From positions 1 through 11,286 of the forward strand of contig CACXFN010000104.1 of the NCBI GenBank assembly GCA_902766915.1: a DNA stretch of 11,286 nt, given 5' to 3'. The notes beneath the pieces were generated by a model. It searched no databases. It was not told where the DNA came from and saw only the letters and a list, made by a program, of their open reading frames with translations. Position 1 is the stretch's first letter. Each line of letters opens with the position of its first letter. Origin of the DNA: an uncultured Eubacteriales bacterium. GTDB taxonomy: Bacteria > Bacillota > Clostridia > Peptostreptococcales > Anaerovoracaceae. Shown here piece after piece: positions 1-8,000 of the stretch. Made by a program: the position numbers and the translations under genes.

Positions 1-1
1 A

Positions 2-37
2 AACAAAATAGACCGCAGGGGAGCAGCCTATTTTGTT
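2..37. terminator. Hairpin at window edge, possible terminator
   Basis: A perfect 10-bp inverted repeat (AACAAAATAG at 2-11, CTATTTTGTT at 28-37) encloses 16 bases that can pair further (C13-G26, G15-C24, C16-G23) around an AGGGGA loop. The T-rich 3' arm could serve as the release tract for an upstream gene lying outside the window. The dyad is nearly symmetrical, so it could also work for transcription from the right. There is no separate T-run after the stem, so the terminator reading is tentative. Confidence 0.4.
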
Positions 38-68
38 CAAAAGGGGTATTGGGATTAGAGATTAATGA

Positions 69-87
69 GGTTATCAGGGGGATAACC
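69..87. repeat. Short inverted repeat GGTTATC-5-GATAACC
   Basis: Perfect 7-bp arms flank the 5-base spacer AGGGG. It lies about 125 bases upstream of the Nudix start and just upstream of an A/T palindrome (TTTATAATATAAA, 98-110). It could be an operator-like dyad or a small hairpin. Nothing identifies a binding protein, and no T-run follows, so I do not call it a terminator. Confidence 0.4.
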
Positions 88-164
88 ACAATATAAGTTT
101 ATAATATAAACCGTAAAATTGCAAGAAAAAAATGATAAAACCAGAATATTCTAATGAATTTTTT

Positions 165-193
165 TTGATGATTTACGGATTAGATGATATAAT
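165..193 (+). promoter_or_regulatory. Probable sigma-A promoter of the Nudix gene
   Basis: TTGATG (165-170) and TATAAT (188-193) are separated by exactly 17 bases, a near-consensus vegetative promoter. The expected start near 200 would leave a leader of only about 14 bases, with the ribosome binding site CGGAGGT (199-205) at its very 5' end. That is unusually short. A second TATAAT at 100-105 has no convincing -35 partner but would give a longer leader. Confidence 0.5.
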
Positions 194-213
194 TCTCACG
201 GAGGTAATTTGAA

Positions 214-756
214 ATGACGCATGAAGAAAAAACTATTAATAGCGAATTGATATATAAAGGCAGAATTCTTAATTTAAGAAGGGATAAAGTCACCACAATC
301 AACGGAGAATCCTATCGAGAGATAGTAGAACATAACGGAGCTGCAGCAATAGGCGTTTTGACTGAAAATAAAACGATGATTATGGTAAAACAATATCGTA
401 AACCATGTGAAAAAATCCTATTGGAGGTTCCTGCCGGTAAAAGAGATGGTGATGAGGGCTTTGAAAATGTTGCAAAAAGAGAATTGAAGGAGGAGACAGG
501 ATTCACTGCGGAAAAAATGCTTTTCCTTGGAACCATGTTTGGATCCCCTGGTTATTCTGATGAAATTATTTATCTCTATCTTGCTACAGGATTATCTGCA
601 GGTGAAACGGATTTTGATGATAATGAAGCAATCGATATTTGCGAATATCCTATTGATGATCTTGTCAAAATGGTAATGTCGGGGGAACTTCAGGATGCCA
701 AATCGCAGATTATTATATTAAAAGTAGCCGAGCTTCTAAGAAGAGGAGAAATTTAA
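214..756 (+). CDS. nudF: Nudix hydrolase, ADP-ribose pyrophosphatase type
   Basis: Predicted cytoplasmic enzyme of 180 residues that hydrolyses ADP-ribose (or a related nucleotide sugar) to AMP and ribose 5-phosphate. The full Nudix signature GX5EX7REUXEEXGU is present at residues 75-97: Gly75, Glu81, then REL-KEE-T-GF from Arg89. Downstream, the SPG motif at 111-113 and the following YSDE match the ADP-ribose subgroup, in which a Pro about 16 residues after the box is typical. The length is usual for this family. The ATG at 214 has a strong ribosome binding site, CGGAGGT, 8 bases upstream. The next gene, a XerD-like recombinase, starts 57 bases after the stop; Nudix and xerD genes lie near each other in several Firmicutes, which suggests a shared transcript. 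The substrate cannot be fixed from sequence alone. Confidence 0.9.
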   Translation: MTHEEKTINSELIYKGRILNLRRDKVTTINGESYREIVEHNGAAAIGVLTENKTMIMVKQYRKPCEKILLEVPAGKRDGDEGFENVAKRELKEETGFTAEKMLFLGTMFGSPGYSDEIIYLYLATGLSAGETDFDDNEAIDICEYPIDDLVKMVMSGELQDAKSQIIILKVAELLRRGEI

Positions 757-813
757 AAATTGCACTTTTTACATATGAGGTAGAAGAGAAATTATACTTA
801 ATAGGGTGATTAT

Positions 814-1704
814 ATGGATATTAACGCTTTTTTAAACTATTTGGAAAAAGAAAAGAAAGCATCGGATAATACATTGATGGCATATAGAAGAGACGTAACT
901 GCTTTTCACAATTATATGACAGAATTGGGGTCCTCAATTGAGGAAGCTACTGAAACTGATGTAATTTCATACATAATGGGACTTAATAAAGCAGGAAAGA
1001 GTAGAGCTACCACTAATAGAAAGGTATCTTCTTTAAGAGCTGCTTTTGATTATTTACTCCGGGAAGACATAATTAAGAAAGATCCCACTTCAGGGATAAA
1101 AACAGCCAGAACAACAAGGCAGAACCTGGATTATCTTTCCATAGATGAAGTGACTGCCCTATTAGATAAACCGGATAATAGCATCAAAGGTAAGAGAGAT
1201 AAGGCAATACTGGAGATTTTATATGGAACAGGGCTAAGAGTGGCAGAGTTAATCGCAATGAACTATGGTGATGTCAATGTTAAAATGGGGTTTATTCAAT
1301 GCTCAGGAGCCCATGGAAGACCAAGAATTGTACCCTTAGGTAAGTTTGCCAGAACTGCAGTTACTGATTATTTAAGGGATAGCAGACCTGCATTATTAAA
1401 AGGTGAAGAGAATAAAGAAGACGAAGGCAGGCCGTTTTTTGTTAACTATATGGGTGAAAGATTAACAAGGCAAGGCCTGTGGAAAATACTAAGTGAGTAT
1501 GGAAAAAAAGCAGGTCTTGAAGGTAGGATAACACCGCATATTCTTAGAACCAGTTTTGCAGTTCACATGATAAAAAACGGAGCAGACGTTAAAACATTAC
1601 AGGAATTAATGGGTTATGATGATGTCCAAGCCCTTCAAGTCTATTTGGATATGGTTAACAATAGAATAAAAGATGTTTACGATAAAACCCATCCGAGAGC
1701 ATAA
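814..1704 (+). CDS. xerD: XerC/XerD-like tyrosine recombinase with altered active site
   Basis: A 296-residue protein with the full two-domain Xer layout and usual length. An N-terminal SAM-like core-binding domain spans about 1-105 and a catalytic domain about 110-290. Recognisable catalytic residues are Arg142 (in GTGLRVAEL), His242 and Arg245 (in HILR), and the nucleophile Tyr277 (in LQVYLD). Two positions differ from active Xer proteins. The beta-hairpin Lys of the GKG motif aligns with Ala166 (GAHGRPR), and the second His, normally in LLGH, is Tyr268 (LMGY). Xer proteins normally resolve chromosome dimers at dif by cutting and rejoining DNA through the Tyr. Context next to a Nudix gene suggests the housekeeping XerD lineage, but the substitutions make full activity doubtful. 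The start has a weak ribosome binding site, AGGGTGAT, only a few bases upstream of ATG. A GC-rich terminator follows at 1875. Confidence 0.85.
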   Translation: MDINAFLNYLEKEKKASDNTLMAYRRDVTAFHNYMTELGSSIEEATETDVISYIMGLNKAGKSRATTNRKVSSLRAAFDYLLREDIIKKDPTSGIKTARTTRQNLDYLSIDEVTALLDKPDNSIKGKRDKAILEILYGTGLRVAELIAMNYGDVNVKMGFIQCSGAHGRPRIVPLGKFARTAVTDYLRDSRPALLKGEENKEDEGRPFFVNYMGERLTRQGLWKILSEYGKKAGLEGRITPHILRTSFAVHMIKNGADVKTLQELMGYDDVQALQVYLDMVNNRIKDVYDKTHPRA

Positions 1705-1819
1705 TGGCATAAGTATATATAAGCATTGATATTACACATTTAAGAGTGTTTCAAACCCATGTTTTGCTTTAATAATTGAATGGGGAAACTATGGTAAAAT
1801 TTTATTTCTATGGGAATCC

Positions 1820-1848
1820 TTGACACCAGGGGATAATAGTGCTAACAT
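1820..1848 (+). promoter_or_regulatory. Strong sigma-A promoter upstream of the giant surface-protein gene
   Basis: Consensus TTGACA (1820-1825) and TAACAT (1843-1848) are spaced by 17 bases. Transcription should begin near 1855, about 100 bases before the giant gene's ATG. It is the only good promoter I see in the 253-base gap between the recombinase and the surface-protein gene. An intrinsic terminator hairpin begins only about 20 bases after the expected start. Confidence 0.6.
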
Positions 1849-1849
1849 T

Positions 1850-1861
1850 TTGGTATACCAA
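1850..1861. promoter_or_regulatory. Palindrome TTGGTATACCAA at the expected transcription start, candidate operator
   Basis: A perfect 12-bp palindrome begins 2 bases after the -10 box and overlaps the predicted start site, the classical place for a repressor to block initiation. The core TGGTATACCA resembles operators of GntR/FadR-type regulators (TGGTnnnACCA-like). That family link is an inference from resemblance only; no regulator gene is in the window. Confidence 0.4.
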
Positions 1862-1874
1862 TAATTAGGTCTAA

Positions 1875-1908
1875 GGGCCGCGAGAATAATCTCGCGGCCC
1901 TTTCTGTT
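1875..1908 (+). terminator. Intrinsic terminator or leader attenuator
   Basis: A perfect 10-bp GC-rich stem (GGGCCGCGAG at 1875-1884, CTCGCGGCCC at 1891-1900) has a 6-base AATAAT loop and is followed by TTTCTGTT. This is a textbook intrinsic terminator. It can end the recombinase transcript. Because it also lies between the promoter at 1820-1848 and the giant gene, it could end a short leader RNA of about 55 bases unless polymerase reads through. Confidence 0.85.
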
Positions 1909-1957
1909 AGCAAAAATCCAAAGGATTGGATCTATGGGAAAGAAAGGAGAATAAACA

Positions 1958-2056
1958 ATGACAGAAAGAATAAAAAAAAGACTTGTATTGGCACTAATCG
2001 TTTCTTTGATAATGGGGCTTATGACCCCATATTATGAAATGAGTAATTCATATGCC
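1958..2056 (+). other. Signal peptide of the giant surface protein
   Basis: Residues 1-33 have a basic n-region (ERIKKR), a 14-residue hydrophobic core (LVLALIVSLIMGLM, 9-22) and a polar c-region ending SYA before SE, a good signal peptidase I site after Ala33. It marks the protein for Sec export and agrees with the C-terminal sorting signal. Confidence 0.85.
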
Positions 2057-5000
2057 TCGGAATATGAGGATGAAGAAGATGTAAATGAAATAACATCTTA
2101 CGGAGAAGAATTTAACGAAGAATCGGATAGAAGTGCTTCAAATGAAGAGTCTAGAACTGACACTTTAAGTAGCGTGATTATTAGCAGTGAAAAGGATGAT
2201 AAAGAAAGTGCGGAAGTTTTAGAAGAGGATGATAACCCTGATGAGGAAGCTTCAGAAAGTGAAAGCATTGAGGAAGTAGAAGAAAGTGACGATAGTATAG
2301 AGGATGAAGAAAATAATGATGTAATAACTATTGGTGACACATCCATATTGGATAATTTAGATTTTTCATCAAGACGTCTTATAGTGAAGGGAGAAAAATC
2401 GGTTTTCACAGAAATGGATCCCGTTATAGGTAATTATGGAGATGTTTTTCTTTTGCAGTATGATACCCAAAAGGAAGCAAAGGATGCATATATTAGGCTG
2501 AGGCAATTGACTGAGGCAGTAGAGGTTGATTCTGTAATATCAATAGCGTCAGATGATTTTTCCAATGATGTTTCCAATGATGATACTGAGCCTGAAATGA
2601 CAAAAGAAGGTATTGAGGAATTAACCAATCCTTTCAACGAATTGGATGAAATGACAAACAAAGAACTTGGTGATAGTTTTGACATTGCCATAATTGATAC
2701 AGGAGCAAAGAATGCAGATAAGATGGTTTCGGTAATCGGTGAAGATCCCATGGATTACAATGGTCATGGTCAAAGAATGGTTGATAGTATAAAAGGCATC
2801 TATCCAGATGCAAAGATACTTTCCATTAAAGCAATTGGTGATGATGGGAATGGAGACATGTCCGCTGTATATGCTGCTATTGAATATGCCCTTATTCAAA
2901 ATGTGAAGGTTATCAATCTTTCAATATCCGCATTAAGGACGGAAGATAGTTTTTTAGTCGAAGAAGCTATAGAAAAAGCCATAGATAAGGGAATAATTGT
3001 GGTCGGTGCAGCAGGTAATAATGGCCTTCCAGCAAAGGCCTTTATTCCTGGAGGAATCGAAGGCGTAATAGTTGTAGGATCATGTGATTCGGAAGGAAGG
3101 CCTCTCTCTAATTCAAATTATGGAGATACTGTGGATGTTTATGCCGAAGGAACAGGCACATCATATTCTGCAGCGAAAGTATCTGGTCTAATTGCTAAGG
3201 AAGGAATATCTATTCTCGAAGCGTATGAGAATAACACTATCCTATTTAGCATGGATGCAAAAGGCCTTGAGAAAGAGGATATGAATATGGAAGAGCAGGA
3301 AGATGAAATTGATGAAAAAGAAGAAAGTTCAGAGACATTAAGGATTATACTCCAAGGAATGACAGGATCAATCTCCATAAATGAAAAGGTTTATACCCTT
3401 AAAGAAGGAGAAAACGTAATAGATGGTCTTAAAAGAGAAGAAGTGAAGGTTAGGATTAATACAGATTCACATATTACGGGCTATGCAATAGATGGAAAGG
3501 TAAATAAATTTGGCTTTAATACGGAAATCATCGACCTTTGGGGGATGTTGGTGTCGAAGGAAATCCTGGTTTTATCAATGCCCTTTGTTAATGGATTCGG
3601 TATTTCTTCAGACTATTTTTCCGGAACAGTGACAGAAAGATATTCACAATATGATGAAGGATACAGCACATTTGAAATAAGAGCCGACGATACCGGTGAA
3701 TATATGGATGCATATTGTGCAGATAATTATGAGCACCAAATTCCGGATCTTGGGGCATCTGTATCCGGATATAGATTGGATAATTCAGATATGCTTGCCA
3801 AAATTGCATATTATGGTTATATAAACGGATATTGGGCAAGCTCAGAGTATTACGGATATATTATGTCCAGAGCATTATCAAGAGAGAATGTCGGAAATTC
3901 CTCATTCCAGTATAACAGTGAAATTGATGAGCTTATTAGTCAGGCGAGTTACGAGGATGTTCCCGATGGATTTGAAGTTTATTATATTACTGATGGTACG
4001 CCCCAGTCCATTATTACAATGAGAGGTCCAAGTATAGGAGAGATAGATCTAAGAAAGGGCTATTCCAGCGAATACGCTGAAATTATAGGAAAATTCTCCT
4101 CCTATTATGATTTAACGGGAGCTGTTTATACTGTTTATAATAACGCCGGTTTGACAGGAATTGAGGGCTATTTAACTGTGGGTTCGACCAGCTATGATGG
4201 ATATCAATATACGGATACTTTAGAAGTAGAAGCAGGCACATATTATGTTAAAGAAACAACGCCCGGAAAGGGATATAAACTGGATCCGGAAGTTTATGAG
4301 ATTTATGTAGGGGCAGGAGACTTTGAAAGAATAACGTCTATAGAGGAGCCAGAAACTGGAGAAATAAACCTGATAAAAGGATCTGTAAACCCTGAAATCA
4401 GCAATAATAATTCCTGCTACAATATGATGGGAATAAAGTATAACGTATATGCCACAAATGAAGGAACAGAAAAAGATCCTGTTTTATCAGATAAGGTGGG
4501 CGAGTTAACAATAGACTCCTACAATACTTCTAATTCAACAGGTTCATCAAATAGTTTAACCTTGCCATTGGGGGATTTTTGGATACAGGAGGATAAGCTT
4601 ACTGTGATTGGCACATCCTTTAATTGGAATCCTAAGGCAAAGAAAATTACGGTTACAGCAGATACAATCCAGACAATTGAGTTCATTGATGAATATGGGG
4701 AAATAGCAGAAGGAAGTCAGGTGAGTATGCTTCTTCTAAAAAAAGATAGTGATACTAATAAAAACCATCCTGAAGGAAACGCATCTCTTTCAAATGCGGA
4801 ATTTACTGTAAAATACTTTGATAATTACAATGGAAGTGGAACACCCCTGAGAACCTGGGTTTTCAAGACAGATGATGAAGGAAAAATAGTCTTTGGAGAT
4901 AATAGTTATTTTGTTTCCGGAGATGATCTCTATAGTGATATTAACGGAGAACCTGCTATTCCTGCCGGTTCAATTACTATTAAAGAAACTGCTTCACCAA

Positions 5001-8000
5001 TTGGATATCTTGTTGATGACTCGGAATATTTGGTTACATTTATCCAGGGAGGAGATGGAACCGTACATGGGGATAAACTATTATCAACATCAACAAAGGT
5101 AATTGATAATCTGGATGTTTCTCCCATGGATAAAGTAATACGTGGTGGTGTCAGGATAGAAAAGTGGGATAGCGCACTTAATCGCAAAGAGAGTCAAGGT
5201 GATGCGAGTCTTTCAGGTATTCAATTTGAAATAATTAACAAGAGTAAAAATGCTGTATTGGTGGATGGTAAGGAATATCAGCCTGGAGAAATTGTTAAAA
5301 TGATTGTAACAAATGAATCAGGAGAAGCCGCCACAGGAAATGATACACTACCATTTGGATCATATGAAATTAGAGAATCTGATTCAAACAACATGTATCG
5401 TTTGGTTGATGGCAGTGTTTATTCATTTGAAATTGAAGAGGATGGTAAGTGTGTTACAAAGGATAGGCTTGGAGAGAATCTTGTATTTAAAAATGAAGTT
5501 TATTCAGGTGATGTAAAAATAGAAAAATGGGATAAAGAGCTTGATGCCAAATCACCTCAGGGAGATGGAGATTTGGGAGGAATATCCTTCGAAATAATAA
5601 ATAAAAGTGCCCAGTCCGTTTATGTTGAAGGAAAGGAATATGAGCCAAACCAAGTGGTTAAAACCATCACCACAGATGAAAAGGGAGTAGCTAAAACTAC
5701 GGGAAGTATTCTTCCCTATGGAACCTATGACATTAAAGAGGTGAAGTCTAATGCAGGATATCTATTAACTGATGGCAATGCAAAAACCTTTGAAATCAGG
5801 CAGGATAATACAGAGGTTTCAAATGATATAAATGGCAATGAACTATTGTTTAAGAATAGAATTGTTAGAGGAGGAATAAGTATTGAAAAGCATGACAGGG
5901 AAAAGAATAAAAAAGAGTCTCAGGGTGATGCTGACCTGGCAGGAATTGAATTTGAAATAACCAATAAGAGCAAGTATGCAGTTTTAGTAGATGGGGTGGA
6001 ATATCAGCCCGGAAAGGTTGTAAAAACAATTGCAACAGATAAGTTCGGAAATGCTGGTACTGATCAGAATCTGCTTCCTTATGGGACATATGAAATAAAA
6101 GAGGTTAAAACCAATAATAAGTATAGATTAACAGATGGAGTTCCGAGAACTTTTACGGTAAGAGAAGAAGGCCAATTGGTAATAGATACAATTGAAGGGA
6201 ATAAAATGATCTTTAGCAATTTGGTTTTTAGAGGAGGAGTAAGAATAGAAAAATGGGATTTGGAATCGAATAAAAAGGCCCCTCAAGGAGATGGGGATTT
6301 TTCCGGAATCCAGTTTGAAATTGTAAATGCAAGTCCTCAGTCTGTAATCGTAGATAATGTTGAATATAAGAAGGGTGATGTGGTTTATGTACTTACAACT
6401 GATGCTGCAGGAAATGCTGAAACAAAAGAGGACACCCTGCCATATGGAACCTACACTATTCAGGAGGTTACATCTAATGACGCATACCTTTTAACTGATG
6501 GTGCCCTCAGATCATTTGAAATCAGGGAAGAGGGTAAGATGGTAGTAAAGGATAAGAAGGGTCAGGACTTAGTCTTCAAAGATAATGTTTCAAGAGGAGC
6601 TGTAAGGATTGAGAAATGGGATGCTGAATTAGATAGACAGGAATATCAGGGTGAAGCAGGATTCGAAGGAATAAAATTTGAACTGACGAACAGATGCAAA
6701 TATCCGGTAAAGGTTGATGGAACCTGGTACGCTCCGGGTGAAGTGATTTCCAACACGGTGCTTGTTTGCGATAAGGAAGGAAATGCTAAAACGCCAGATA
6801 GACATCTTCCCTATGGAACTTATGAAATCAAAGAGGTTGAAACTAATGAAAGCTATATGTTGACTGATGATAAACCCAGAACTTTTGAAATAAGAGAGGA
6901 TGGTGAAATAGTATTTAAGGCCAAGGATAAATCCCACGAAGGGGAAAATCTAGTGTTTAAGAATTTCCCTATAAAAGGAGGGATTAAGGCAGGAAAGATC
7001 GATAGAGAATCAGATAATAACAATCCTCAAGGTTGGGGGACTCTTGAAAATGCCGAGTTTACCATTTATTCAAATAACGAGAAGCAGGTAAAGATTAATG
7101 GAGTGGAGTATTCCAGAGACGAAGCAATTAAAGCCCTTTATTCGGATAAAAATGGATTTATTGAAAGTGAAAATGATTTACTTCCATATGGGACATACTA
7201 CATAAAGGAAACAAATGCACCTATAGGATATATTTTAAATGAAGAATGGAGAGTGGATTTTCAGATAAGAGAATATAAAGTCATCGCTGATACAACAACA
7301 GATGCAATGAAGATTGAAAAAGGTAAACCTGCCACCACCGGATGGTTTTCCGCCCTTGGAATTAGCGATACCAATCCTGCAGAAGTTCCGGATGAGATAG
7401 CAAGACTGGATATGGAATTCTTTAAAACTGATATAGATGGAGAAATAATGCCATTTATTCCATTTCTGGTTTCAAGAGTTAATAAGGACGGAGACATTAT
7501 TGAGCAGCATGTAATAGTTTCAGATGAAGATGGCAGAGTAAACACTAAGGAAAGAGATAAGACGGGAGATAAGGTAAATAGCCTTGATAAATATGTAAAG
7601 GGTGGTAAGTTCACTGACGAGAGTAAACTGGATCCGGAAGTTAATATCTGGTTTGGCGATGAAAACTATAATAAGGACAATCCCGGCAGCTTGATTTATT
7701 CACAGTACAAAATAGAAGAACTCCAGGTAGAGAAAAATAAGGGGATGGATTTGCTAAAAACCTGGCTTTATGCTGACGAAGATAACAATATGATTACTGA
7801 AATCATGGGTTATTTCAAACATGGAGATGTTAGAGACTTAAGCAATGTGTTCGTAAATCTTATTATTCATCCACAGTCTGATTTAATTGATGATGAATCC
7901 AAATCAAAGATTGCTACTATAGGAGAAAGCATAGCCGTAACAGATAAGTTCACTTATGACCATCTTAAGACAGATCAAAACTATAAGCTGTTGACAGAAA

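Noticed and set aside
38..213. Riboswitch upstream of the Nudix gene
   Set aside because: The region is very A/T-rich, has dyads but no conserved riboswitch core that I recognise, and the best promoter would leave a leader of only about 14 bases.
1916..1931. Small hairpin ATCCAA-AGGA-TTGGAT before the giant gene
   Set aside because: The 6-bp stem is weak and does not cover the ribosome binding site at 1943-1949, so a role in translation control is not supported.
1807..1940. Direct repeat TCTATGGGAA at 1807-1816 and 1931-1940 around the promoter-terminator region
   Set aside because: Ten bases in an A/T-rich gap with no extension beyond the match; probably chance, and no mobile element ends lie next to it.
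814..1957. XerD-like gene acting as an invertase that switches the adjacent surface gene promoter
   Set aside because: No long inverted repeats flank the promoter (the best are 8 bp and leave the -35 outside), the recombinase has altered catalytic residues, and the Nudix-xerD context looks like housekeeping chromosome.
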